From NCBI GenBank assembly GCA_031460505.1, contig JAVKTT010000003.1, forward strand, positions 62,001 to 126,000: 64,000 nucleotides of DNA, given 5' to 3'. The notes under the pieces were generated by a model. That model searched no databases. It worked only from the letters and a program-made list of their open reading frames with translations, and was not told where the DNA came from. The translations under genes and the position numbers were made by a program. Shown here piece after piece: positions 17,214 through 25,143 of this stretch. The stretch's first letter is position 1. Every line of letters begins with the position of its first letter. The stretch is from JAAYTL01 sp031460505. Lineage in GTDB: Bacteria; Bacillota; Clostridia; Tissierellales; Tissierellaceae.

Positions 17214-17263
17214 TTAGTTTTTTCTTTATAAAGATTCCTACTAATTAAGAACGATATAATAAA

Positions 17264-17299
17264 ACAGCCTATATCCAGTTTACACTAGATACAGGCTGT
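17264..17299 (-). terminator. Intrinsic terminator of brnQ
   Basis: ACAGCCT...AGGCTGT with an extended imperfect inner stem, followed on the minus strand by TTTTATTATA; it begins 17 bases after the brnQ stop. Confidence 0.8.
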
Positions 17300-17316
17300 A
17301 TCAATTCGTCTAATAT

Positions 17317-18642
17317 TTAATTTACACTGGCTTGATTTGCACTCATTCTAGGATATAAAATTCCACCAATGATAAAGCCAACTACGAAAGGAATAATCCA
17401 TCCAAAACCTTGTGAAGCTAAAGGCATTTGTGTAACAAATGAATTTAAGAATCCAATTGAACTACCAGTGAATTGATTAAAAGCTTCGCTTATACTATAA
17501 ACTGAAGTTAAAAGTATGGAACCTTTATAGAAACCATCATTTGGAATCCATTTACTTAAGAATCCTAAAACTGTAAGACCTAGTAATGGAGCATAAAGTG
17601 CTGTAAATAATGGGTTAGTGAATTTGACTATTTTATCTACACCGATAGAAGCCATTAGCAAAGCAAGTATACTTACTCCTATTACTAAATATTTATAACT
17701 TAGTTTTCCTTTACTTTCACGTTGGAAAAAGTCAGAAACTGCTGAAACTTGTCCTATTGCAGTTGTAAGGCAAGCTAATACAACTGCTACACCCAAGATT
17801 CCCATCAAGAAATTTCCACCAACTCTTGTTATTATTTCTATGAGTAACTCAGTCATACCTACTGTTTCAGGATATTGACCACTTGCACCAGCGCCAAGGT
17901 AATATAGACCTCCATATATTATCAATAGGCAGAAGAAAGCAACTACACAAGCCATAGCATTTACTTTACCAAGTTGTTTTTTTGATGTATAGCCTTTTTC
18001 ACGACAGGTATTTAAGAAGAAATCAGCCATCATGAAAGATACCAATAAGTCACCAGTTTGATAACCACCTAAGAAAGAATTGACAAAAGGACTTTGGATT
18101 CCTGTTGTTTGTGGGGTTCCTACTGGATTCATTACTCCTCTTATTACAACTATTAGCAAACCAATAACCATTATAGGTGTTAAGTACTTACCAATTTTAT
18201 CTAATACACTTTCTTTTTTATATGAAAAATATAATACAAATGCGAAATATACTGCAATTGCAGCTACATAAGGTGCGTTTGAAAATATACTTTGCAATCC
18301 AAGCTCAATTCCTACAGCACCAGTTCTTGGTATAGAAACTAATGAAGCAAATATCATAATTGCACCTACTATGATAGTAGCAAATTTTTCATGAACATGT
18401 ACTGCTATAGCATGTACTGATCCTGCATAACCTAACATTATTAGGGCAACAATTGGTAAGATTATTCCTGATGTAGTCAGACCAGCAACTCCGGTAATCC
18501 ATAGGTTTCCTGTCTGTAGCCCTAAAATTGGCGGGAAAATCAGATTACCAGCTCCAAAATAAGTAGCAAAAAACGCAAGACCGATAAAAAAGATTTCTTT
18601 GTGATTAATTGGGTTTTCAATTTTATTAACTTTATCGCCCAT
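17317..18642 (-). CDS. brnQ: BrnQ-family branched-chain amino acid carrier
   Basis: 441 residues, about 12 membrane spans, with the family start FFATYFGAGNLIFPPILG near residues 20-37. It would take up leucine, isoleucine and valine (some members also methionine) by cation symport at the cytoplasmic membrane. AGGAGGAG precedes the ATG. It is divergently transcribed from a LysR regulator whose next gene is a Cys/Met lyase, so a role in methionine or branched-chain amino acid fermentation is plausible. An operator-like palindrome and an 18-base sequence shared with the lyase promoter lie in its upstream region. Confidence 0.9.
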   Translation of the reverse strand: MGDKVNKIENPINHKEIFFIGLAFFATYFGAGNLIFPPILGLQTGNLWITGVAGLTTSGIILPIVALIMLGYAGSVHAIAVHVHEKFATIIVGAIMIFASLVSIPRTGAVGIELGLQSIFSNAPYVAAIAVYFAFVLYFSYKKESVLDKIGKYLTPIMVIGLLIVVIRGVMNPVGTPQTTGIQSPFVNSFLGGYQTGDLLVSFMMADFFLNTCREKGYTSKKQLGKVNAMACVVAFFCLLIIYGGLYYLGAGASGQYPETVGMTELLIEIITRVGGNFLMGILGVAVVLACLTTAIGQVSAVSDFFQRESKGKLSYKYLVIGVSILALLMASIGVDKIVKFTNPLFTALYAPLLGLTVLGFLSKWIPNDGFYKGSILLTSVYSISEAFNQFTGSSIGFLNSFVTQMPLASQGFGWIIPFVVGFIIGGILYPRMSANQASVN

Positions 18643-18694
18643 AAAAACTCCTCCTGTTTTTATAATTTAAAATAATACAAAGATAACATAAATC

Positions 18695-18711
18695 TGAGAA
18701 ACGATTTCTCA
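18695..18711. promoter_or_regulatory. Operator-like palindrome upstream of brnQ
   Basis: TGAGAAA-CGA-TTTCTCA, a perfect 7-bp inverted repeat 53 bases upstream of the brnQ ATG. It could be an operator or a leader hairpin. It lies in the 357-base gap between brnQ and the LysR gene, which holds no supported gene. Confidence 0.45.
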
Positions 18712-18742
18712 AGATTTAATACTACTAAGGAACTTATTGATA

Positions 18743-18775
18743 ATACTATAATCTGATTTCAGAAGAAGATAGTAT
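18743..18775. promoter_or_regulatory. Candidate LysR-regulator site, ATACTAT-N19-ATAGTAT
   Basis: A perfect 7-bp inverted repeat encloses TGATTTCAGAAGAAGATA (18754-18771), which recurs exactly at 19985-20002 downstream of the lyase promoter. Its placement in the divergent brnQ/LysR region suggests binding by the LysR-type protein; this is inference. Confidence 0.4.
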
Positions 18776-18999
18776 AGTTATTAACTATTCATTCAATAAG
18801 CTCTTTAATAAATTATAACACATGAAAACGTTTATAAAAATTCGAAAAAGCTTTAGATAATCATTAGGATTTCTGATATCATAAAATAAACTACCTAGGT
18901 AATGTGTTATAATTATCTTGTAATATAGGTAGTATAAATTTGTTTTATCAAGGATTGTAACATTAAGAAAATGGTTTTCAAAATAGAAAGGAGATTGAA

Positions 19000-19905
19000 A
19001 TGACATTACAACAACTCAGATATGTAGTGGCTGTTCATGAAGCTGGTTCTTTCAGTGCAGCATCGGAAAAATTGTACGTTTCTCAGCCCAGTATAAGTAC
19101 TATGATCGCAGATTTAGAGAAAGAATTAGATATTACTATTTTTAATAGGTCTAAAAAAGGGGTTGTTTTAACTGAAGAAGGGAACGCCTTATTACAATAT
19201 GCATATGCTATGCTTCACTTAGAAGATGAAATCTATGAAAATTTTAAGACAGATGAAGACATAATTGCTTTTTCAGTATCATCTCAACATTATACTTTTG
19301 CAATTGACGCATTTCTACATTTAGAAGAAGAGTATGATCACCTTAGTTATAATTTAGCTTTAAAGGAAACCAGAACATCTCAAGTAATTGAAGATGTAGC
19401 TAAAAGTGAAAGTGAAATTGGAATAATACAGATTTCGTCTGATAATATTAAAGTAAAAAATCGAACTTTTTCCAAATATAATATTGAGTTTTTTCCTCTC
19501 ATTACTACAAAAACATCAGTTTTTATTGCTGATGATCATCCATTGGCAAATAATGATTTTGTTACACCTGAAGACTTAGCGAATTATCCTTGTATTGTAT
19601 ATGATCAATTGGATGATCCTATGATTTACTATTCAGAGGAAGTTCATCTACCTGATTATCTATCAGATAAAATTCTTTCTATAACTGATTTGCATACCTC
19701 AATACAATTTATAAAAGAGCAAAATGCTTATAATATAGGAAGTGGAATAATTAGTCCACAATTAGATGGAGTAACTTCTGTTCCTTTGGTCGACGATATA
19801 CCTTTTAATATAGGTTATATTACTTTAAAAAATGCTAATCTATCTAAAATCGGAAAAAGATATCTTGAAATATTAAAGGAAGAACTTAAGAAATATAAAA
19901 ATTAA
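19000..19905 (+). CDS. LysR-family transcriptional regulator
   Basis: 301 residues. The N-terminal winged helix-turn-helix is classical (MTLQQLRYVVAVHEAGSFSA, then ASEKLYVSQPSISTMIADLE at about 20-40). The C-terminal part is a LysR substrate-binding domain (SVSSQHYTFAIDAFL, a CysB/CysL-like feature). AAGGAGA precedes the ATG by 7 bases. It sits between divergently read brnQ and the co-oriented lyase gene 130 bases downstream, and probably responds to a sulfur amino acid or derivative to control both. Confidence 0.9.
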   Translation: MTLQQLRYVVAVHEAGSFSAASEKLYVSQPSISTMIADLEKELDITIFNRSKKGVVLTEEGNALLQYAYAMLHLEDEIYENFKTDEDIIAFSVSSQHYTFAIDAFLHLEEEYDHLSYNLALKETRTSQVIEDVAKSESEIGIIQISSDNIKVKNRTFSKYNIEFFPLITTKTSVFIADDHPLANNDFVTPEDLANYPCIVYDQLDDPMIYYSEEVHLPDYLSDKILSITDLHTSIQFIKEQNAYNIGSGIISPQLDGVTSVPLVDDIPFNIGYITLKNANLSKIGKRYLEILKEELKKYKN

Positions 19906-19950
19906 TAAGACTTATAACAAAAACTTATAAATAGCTATAAGAAAGGCCTT

Positions 19951-19979
19951 TTGTTAGAAACAAAGTTTACTGATATAAT
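19951..19979 (+). promoter_or_regulatory. Promoter of the Cys/Met lyase gene
   Basis: TTGTTA, 17 bases, TATAAT; transcription would start near 19986, inside the repeated 18-mer. Confidence 0.7.
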
Positions 19980-19984
19980 GAAAA

Positions 19985-20002
19985 TGATTTCAGAAGAAGA
20001 TA
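19985..20002 (+). repeat. Second copy of the 18-base sequence from the brnQ region
   Basis: TGATTTCAGAAGAAGATA, identical to 18754-18771. Here it covers the start of the lyase transcript, 32 bases before the ATG. Confidence 0.6.
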
Positions 20003-20034
20003 AGTAGAAGGTAGAACTTTGAGGAGGAAAATTT

Positions 20035-21240
20035 ATGACAAAAGGCAATGAAAAGAAAACTGATTATGGTTTTGAAACTAAAAGTGTACATGCAGGAAAC
20101 ATGGAAAATAATGTAGGGGCTTTAGTTACTCCAATTTATCAAACTTCAACTTTTTCTTATCCATCTACAAATGCTGCAGCTGAAGATTTTGAAGATTTAA
20201 CTACTGGTTTTGCATATTCACGTATTACTAATCCTAGTACTGAAGTTGTGGAGAGAAAAGTAGCAGAACTTGAACATGGAGCAAGGGGAGTTGCTTTTGC
20301 TTCTGGAATGGGTGCTATTTCAGCGACTCTATTTACACTTCTAGCTTCAGGAGATCATTTAGTTTGTGCAAAAAGTTTATATTCAGGAACAGATGAAGTT
20401 ATAACTGATATATTGGGCAAATTTGGTGTTGAATCTACTTATACAGATTTAAGTGATCCAAATAATCTAGAAGAAGCTATTAAAGATAATACTAAATTAG
20501 TTTATTTTGAAACTCCAGCAAATCCAACAATGGACTTAATTGACATAGAAGAAGTAGTAAAAATAGCTAAAAAACATGATCTACTTGTTGTTATAGATAA
20601 TACTTTTTCTTCACCATATATAACTAATCCAATCGATTTTGGTGTAGATGTGGTTATTCATAGTGCAACAAAATATTTAGGTGGACATGGAGATATAATT
20701 GCTGGTATAGTTGTTTGTAAAGAATTAGAAATGGCTAATGAAATTAGAATAACGGGACTTATGCACCTTGGTGCAGTAATGGCACCTAATACTGCTTTCT
20801 TACTTGAGAGAGGTATCAAAACATTGGGAGTTCGTATGGAAAGACATTCTTCTAACGCTTTAGCATTAGCTCAATGGTTAGAAAAGCAAGATTGGGTAGA
20901 AACAGTTCGTTATCCTTTCTTGGAAAGTGATCCTTGCTATGAAATTGCTAAAAAGCAAATGCGTCTAGGTGGTGGAATGATAAGTCTAGAAGTTAAAAAT
21001 GGTGTCAAAGGTGGAGAAAACTTTATGAATAACTTAAAGTTAGCTACTATTGCAGTTTCTTTAGGTGATACTGAAACTCTAGTTGAACATCCAGCCTCAA
21101 TGACTCACTCAATGATTCCAGAAGAATCAAGAGTAAAAGCAGGAATTACAAATGGTCAAATTAGAATTTCTGTAGGTCTAGAAACAGTTGAAGATTTAAT
21201 AGCTGATATGGACCAAGCCGCGCAAAATATCTATGACTAA
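20035..21240 (+). CDS. Cys/Met-metabolism PLP enzyme, probably methionine gamma-lyase
   Basis: 401 residues, cytoplasmic PLP enzyme of the cystathionine gamma-synthase/MGL family. PLP lysine is Lys213 in HSATKYLGGHGD; other family blocks are YSRITNPST (61-69), SGMGAISA (90-97), ETPANPTMD, IDNTFSSPY and EHPASMTHS. Best overall likeness is to MGL, which splits methionine to 2-oxobutyrate, methanethiol and ammonia. However, the Cys of the YGCT motif in well-studied MGLs is replaced (YSGT, residues 116-119), so cystathionine or cysteine lyase activity is possible. GAGGAGG precedes the ATG. The LysR gene upstream probably regulates it. Confidence 0.85.
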   Translation: MTKGNEKKTDYGFETKSVHAGNMENNVGALVTPIYQTSTFSYPSTNAAAEDFEDLTTGFAYSRITNPSTEVVERKVAELEHGARGVAFASGMGAISATLFTLLASGDHLVCAKSLYSGTDEVITDILGKFGVESTYTDLSDPNNLEEAIKDNTKLVYFETPANPTMDLIDIEEVVKIAKKHDLLVVIDNTFSSPYITNPIDFGVDVVIHSATKYLGGHGDIIAGIVVCKELEMANEIRITGLMHLGAVMAPNTAFLLERGIKTLGVRMERHSSNALALAQWLEKQDWVETVRYPFLESDPCYEIAKKQMRLGGGMISLEVKNGVKGGENFMNNLKLATIAVSLGDTETLVEHPASMTHSMIPEESRVKAGITNGQIRISVGLETVEDLIADMDQAAQNIYD

Positions 21241-21253
21241 TAGACTGTAAATA

Positions 21254-21295
21254 AAACAGCTTATATCCATGTGTTTCACCAGATATAAGCTGTTT
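21254..21295. terminator. Bidirectional terminator between the lyase and response regulator genes
   Basis: AAACAGCTTATATC and GATATAAGCTGTTT form a 14-bp perfect stem between two convergent genes, with T-rich sequence on both sides. Confidence 0.85.
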
Positions 21296-21316
21296 ATATA
21301 TTCATTGGTATATAGA

Positions 21317-21694
21317 CTATTTACTCTTTAATTTATTGATAGATTCTCTATCATCAATTAATTCTTTTATAACTTTAAAATCTATTGGTTTACTTAAATG
21401 CTTATCGAACCCCGCTTCTAATGAGCGTTCCACATCAGTCTGGCTACAATATCCTGACATTGCAATCAGATATATATCTTTTAGCTCATCATTCTGGCGT
21501 ATATATTTAGCAACTTCATGGCCATTCATACCTGGCATCCCTATATCGCATAGAATAATTTTAGGTTTTTGCTCCTTTGCATGGGCTATGCCTTCATCCC
21601 CACTTAGGGCAACTCTAGCTTCGTATCCTACCATATTAAGATATTGACTAATTATATTGACTAGGTCTTTATTATCATCAATCAAAAGTATCAT
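21317..21694 (-). CDS. Single-domain response regulator (CheY-like)
   Basis: 125 residues, a lone receiver domain with no output domain: acidic pocket LLIDDNKD, phospho-acceptor Asp in IILCDIGMPGMNG (about residue 50), Thr/Ser switch IAMSGY and Lys in KHLSKPID. It starts 23 bases after the histidine kinase stop, with GAGAGGATG as ribosome binding site, so the pair is an operon. Lacking an output domain, it probably acts as a phosphate relay or by protein contact. Confidence 0.9.
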   Translation of the reverse strand: MILLIDDNKDLVNIISQYLNMVGYEARVALSGDEGIAHAKEQKPKIILCDIGMPGMNGHEVAKYIRQNDELKDIYLIAMSGYCSQTDVERSLEAGFDKHLSKPIDFKVIKELIDDRESINKLKSK

Positions 21695-21717
21695 TTGATG
21701 TCATCCTCTCGTTAATA

Positions 21718-23406
21718 TTAAAGTAATGGTAGTCGCAGTGTAAATGTAGATCCATTTCCTAAGCCCGGACTACTTGCATAAACATCGCCACCATGCATTT
21801 CCATTGTATCTTTTACAATGGAAAGCCCTAGCCCAAGTCCCTTATTATGATAATCATTAGTAAAATCCTGTTGAAAAGGTTCAAATATCTTTGGCAGTAT
21901 TTCTGGACTAATTCCTATACCGTTATCCTTTACACTAATTACTGCATTTTTCTCTTCAATTTGTAGAGATATGGCAACTATCCCATTTTCCTGAGTAAAC
22001 TTTAAGGCATTTGCTAAAATATTTCCAATACATTGGGTGATACGTAATGGATCAGCTTTTACAACTATTGGCTGTGTACATATATATTCCAATAATTTTA
22101 TACCTTTTCTCTCAAACTGTGGCTTTAAATCTGCTGAAATATCCTTAAGAAGTGTATTAAGATTTACTGTTTCTTTACGTAATATTATTTTTTTCTGAGT
22201 TACTCTAGTTATATCTAGCAAATCATCAACTAACTTGGATAAATGTCCAGTTTGACGCTTTAAAATCTTTAATAAATCTAGAGCATCTCCATCTTTAATT
22301 TTAAGTTGTAAAAGATCAATCCCACCTGAGATTGTAGCTAATGGGTTTCTCAGTTCATGTGATAATCTACTGATAAATTCATTTTTGTTTTTATCTGCTT
22401 TTTCAAGCTCAGATACTAGTGCAAGTGCTATTTTCTTACTTTTATATAATTCTTCTTCAGCTTTCTTCTGTTCAGTAATATCCTTGAAGGCTACCAAAGT
22501 ACCAACGTATTCCCCATCTTCATCCATTAAAGGTACTCCGCTTATTATTGCCCAAATATAATTTCCATTTTTCTTCTTCAATTCTATTTCATAACTACTT
22601 GACTTTCCAGATTGGCGAGCATTCCACCCTCTATATCCTTCATCTAACCATTCATCTGCGACAAATTCTGCCCAAAATTTTCCAACCAACTCTTCTTGGC
22701 TGTAACCAAGCATTTTAGCTGTTCCTTCGTTTGTTTCAACCACATATCCGTACTCGTCTGTCCACCAAAAACCATTGTTAGATGTTTCAAAAAGCTTACG
22801 ATATTTAGCTTCATTCTCCTGTAAAGCCTTCTCAAACCTTGCCCTTTCAATAGCAACCCAGGTACGCTCTGCTGTTTCACGTACAACTTCTACATCTTCT
22901 TTTGACCAAATACGTGGGGAGCTATTTCTGACAGAAAGAGCTGCCACTATATCACCATCTTTTAGGATTGGAACAGTGATATTTGCTCGTATATTTAGAC
23001 TTAATAAATAGTCCCTATGCTCAGTTGAAAACATTGGATATTCAAATACATCTGAATAAACAACTTCGTTATCTGAAAGAAGCATGTCCATTTCCTCTGA
23101 AAAATTGCTACGACTATATGTACCCTTCATATTTAAAGTACTATCACTCTGTGTCTCTCTACTTATAATCAATTTATCTCCATAAAAATCACCATAGCTA
23201 GATTGGGACACATTCAAATGTTCTGTTAGGAGACGTGTAGCTGAATCTTTAATTGAAATCTCGTCAGATAATGATCTAAGTTCATCACTCAATTTTATAA
23301 TAAATGCATAATTCTCTTTACTTTTACGTAATTCATTCTCAATTTCCATGCGTTTTATTATATCGGTATAAGCGATGTTCTGTATAGATTCATTATTCTT
23401 GTTCAT
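21718..23406 (-). CDS. Soluble GAF-PAS sensor histidine kinase
   Basis: 562 residues without a clear membrane span, so probably cytoplasmic. Order: short N-terminal coil; GAF domain (about 40-190); PAS/PAC domain (about 205-315, KLFETSNNGFWWTDEYGYV); HisKA with phospho-His in FISRLSHELRNPLATI (about 345-360); HATPase (N box NILANALKFT, G boxes VKDNGIGI and GLGLGLSIV). It would autophosphorylate in response to an intracellular or redox signal and pass phosphate to the single-domain regulator encoded downstream. Orphan soluble kinases of this kind can feed the sporulation phosphorelay, but that is speculation here. Confidence 0.9.
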   Translation of the reverse strand: MNKNNESIQNIAYTDIIKRMEIENELRKSKENYAFIIKLSDELRSLSDEISIKDSATRLLTEHLNVSQSSYGDFYGDKLIISRETQSDSTLNMKGTYSRSNFSEEMDMLLSDNEVVYSDVFEYPMFSTEHRDYLLSLNIRANITVPILKDGDIVAALSVRNSSPRIWSKEDVEVVRETAERTWVAIERARFEKALQENEAKYRKLFETSNNGFWWTDEYGYVVETNEGTAKMLGYSQEELVGKFWAEFVADEWLDEGYRGWNARQSGKSSSYEIELKKKNGNYIWAIISGVPLMDEDGEYVGTLVAFKDITEQKKAEEELYKSKKIALALVSELEKADKNKNEFISRLSHELRNPLATISGGIDLLQLKIKDGDALDLLKILKRQTGHLSKLVDDLLDITRVTQKKIILRKETVNLNTLLKDISADLKPQFERKGIKLLEYICTQPIVVKADPLRITQCIGNILANALKFTQENGIVAISLQIEEKNAVISVKDNGIGISPEILPKIFEPFQQDFTNDYHNKGLGLGLSIVKDTMEMHGGDVYASSPGLGNGSTFTLRLPLL

Positions 23407-23542
23407 TTGTATTCCTCCCTATACACAATTTATCGTCAATTAGTTCTTTTAATAAAGGAACTTCTATCTTTATATATTCTACATAATTTACAAAAATCCT
23501 TTTTCTCCATATTTCTATTATTCTTATACCCCAAAAAAGAAA

Positions 23543-23566
23543 AAAACACAGCTTTCACTGTGTTTT
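23543..23566 (-). terminator. Intrinsic terminator of the 72-aa gene
   Basis: AAAACACAG-N6-CTGTGTTTT followed on the minus strand by further T, 7 bases after the stop. Confidence 0.85.
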
Positions 23567-23572
23567 AATGTT

Positions 23573-23791
23573 CTAACGACAATCGCGATCACAATCGTCA
23601 TCAAAGATGCCTAGTAAGAACAATAGTAATACTATTAAAATAATATTGTTTCCACCAAATATTCCGCCTCTATCGCAGTCTCTATCGCATCTGTCTCTAT
23701 CACAATCGTTATCAAATCCTCCAAATAAGAATAGGATAATAAGAATTAGGAATATATTATTGTTACCTCCACCAAATAAGTTTCCAAGCAT
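23573..23791 (-). CDS. Tiny internally duplicated hydrophobic/Cys-Asp protein (72 aa)
   Basis: 72 residues made of two copies of one module: LFGGGNNNIFLILIILFLFG plus GFDNDCDRDRC, then IFGGNNIILIVLLLFLLG plus IFDDDCDRDC. Each has a membrane-compatible helix followed by a short Cys-Asp-Arg tail that could bind metal or form disulfides. The design matches the 62-aa protein at 8564-8752, and both genes share a hairpin over the ribosome binding site and an individual terminator. No family recognised; small Gly-rich hydrophobic proteins of this size in spore formers are often coat-associated. Confidence 0.65.
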   Translation of the reverse strand: MLGNLFGGGNNNIFLILIILFLFGGFDNDCDRDRCDRDCDRGGIFGGNNIILIVLLLFLLGIFDDDCDRDCR

Positions 23792-23796
23792 TTAAA

Positions 23797-23842
23797 AACC
23801 CCCCTATCATTGAATTAATACATATTATTCTTTTAGGGGGTT
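23797..23842 (-). promoter_or_regulatory. Hairpin over the ribosome binding site of the 72-aa gene
   Basis: In the minus-strand RNA AACCCCCUA pairs with UAGGGGGUU (one extra G bulged), and the 3' arm is the Shine-Dalgarno. It begins 5 bases after the CYTH gene stop and is followed by UUUUU, so it also looks like that gene's terminator. Same arrangement as 8758-8800. Confidence 0.55.
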
Positions 23843-23847
23843 ATGTG

Positions 23848-24393
23848 TTACACCAGTTTTAATTCTTTTCTAAGCTCAACTATAGATTTTAATGAAATAT
23901 TCTCTTGAGGGATTTCTAGAATTTTAACAATTTCTGCTAGATGTTTACTATCTTTAACCTCAATCTCCATATAAGGAAATGGGTAAGTCTCTTTATCCCA
24001 TTTATCAAAATCAAGCCTTGCGCCTAATAATTCGTAGGATTTCCTCTCCTTATAACCAACTTCTATCTTCTCGAAACCTAAATTTACAAGTATCTCTAAC
24101 ATTATATCTTTATCTTCTATCTCTGCTGTTAATTCGATATTATCTCTTAATCCATCTTTTGCTATGTTTTTCTTTAAGGTAAATTCTGTCTTTTCTTTAT
24201 TGTTTAGTAAATCCTGAGTCTCTCTTATTCTTAAATAAGCATCTATATAGGACTTAATGGGTCTTTCTGAAGAATCAATTAATGTGTTTATTTGCTTCTC
24301 TTTACTAAGTAGAATTCCACCTAAAGCTCGGACCTTCTTTTCCATTTCTTCTAAATTAATACCTAGTACCTTTACTTCCAATTCTCTTTCCAT
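23848..24393 (-). CDS. CYTH-domain protein (class IV adenylate cyclase-like)
   Basis: 181 residues forming a single CYTH triphosphate-tunnel domain. The N-terminal ELEVKVLG signature (EXEXK) is at residues 4-11, with alternating charged strands further on (RIRETQD, EFTLKKN, DKWDKETYPFPYMEIEV). CyaB-type members make cAMP in a few bacteria, while many bacterial members hydrolyse triphosphates or polyphosphate, so the activity is undecided. It starts 11 bases downstream of nagB on the same strand. Confidence 0.85.
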   Translation of the reverse strand: MERELEVKVLGINLEEMEKKVRALGGILLSKEKQINTLIDSSERPIKSYIDAYLRIRETQDLLNNKEKTEFTLKKNIAKDGLRDNIELTAEIEDKDIMLEILVNLGFEKIEVGYKERKSYELLGARLDFDKWDKETYPFPYMEIEVKDSKHLAEIVKILEIPQENISLKSIVELRKELKLV

Positions 24394-24404
24394 TATAAAC
24401 TCCT

Positions 24405-25139
24405 TTAAGAAATAGTTTCTGAATAAGCATCCTCATCAACGATTATTGTGACATCAGAATGTAGTCTTAAGAGTGAGGCTGGGACATGTGTATTAATTGT
24501 ATCTTTGTTTAGAATTTTAGCTATTGCTTTTGCTTTATTTTTCCCACTAGCCAATAAAATAATTTTTTTAGCTTTAAATATACTGCAAATACCCATTGAT
24601 ATAGCTGTCTTAGGAACTTCATCTATTGAGTTGAAAAACCTTGAGTTATCATTTATTGTAGAATCATTAAGCTTCACTATAGAAGTACCTGTTGCTAGCT
24701 CATCTGCAGGTTCTATAAAAGCTATATGACCATTGGTTCCAATGCCAAGAACTTGAATATCTATCCCACCATTTTCATCAATTAGTCTATCATACTCCTT
24801 ACAGTACTCATCAGGATTTTTTGCCTTACCATCAGGTACATATGTATTGGATTTAAGTATATTAATATGATTAAACAATTCATTATCCATAAAATATCTA
24901 TAACTACTTGGGTGATTACCATCTAAGCCTACATATTCATCTAAGTTAAAACTTTTCACATTGGAAAAGTCTAATCCATTTTCCACATGGGCTTTTATTA
25001 ATTCATTGTAGGTTCCAATAGGAGTACTTCCAGTTGCTAATCCAAGTACAATATCCTTATTACTAAGGATTTCTTCTATTAAAATCTTGCTCGCTCTTTG
25101 ACTTAAAGCATCATAATTCTTTTCTACAAATAATTTCAT
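24405..25139 (-). CDS. nagB: Glucosamine-6-phosphate deaminase
   Basis: About 244 residues. Converts glucosamine-6-phosphate to fructose-6-phosphate and ammonia, linking amino-sugar breakdown to glycolysis. Family motifs: LGLATGSTPIG (about 32-42), FNLDEYVGL (about 66-74) with the catalytic Asp, GIGTNGHIAFIEP, and SMGICSIFKAKKIILLASG. The ATG at 25139 is taken because GGGAGAG lies 8 bases upstream and the N-terminus then aligns with the family (MKLFVEKNYDALS). It overlaps nothing; the phosphoesterase stop is 4 bases upstream. nagA is not in the window. Confidence 0.93.
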   Translation of the reverse strand: MKLFVEKNYDALSQRASKILIEEILSNKDIVLGLATGSTPIGTYNELIKAHVENGLDFSNVKSFNLDEYVGLDGNHPSSYRYFMDNELFNHINILKSNTYVPDGKAKNPDEYCKEYDRLIDENGGIDIQVLGIGTNGHIAFIEPADELATGTSIVKLNDSTINDNSRFFNSIDEVPKTAISMGICSIFKAKKIILLASGKNKAKAIAKILNKDTINTHVPASLLRLHSDVTIIVDEDAYSETIS

Positions 25140-25143
25140 AATT

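Noticed and set aside
18785..19006. 73-codon frame on the minus strand opposite the LysR start
   Set aside because: No ribosome binding site, composition of AT-rich non-coding DNA, and it covers the divergent control region of brnQ and the LysR gene.
19900..20034. SAM or T-box riboswitch before the Cys/Met lyase
   Set aside because: The leader after the -10 box is only about 50 bases, too short, and has no terminator or conserved core.
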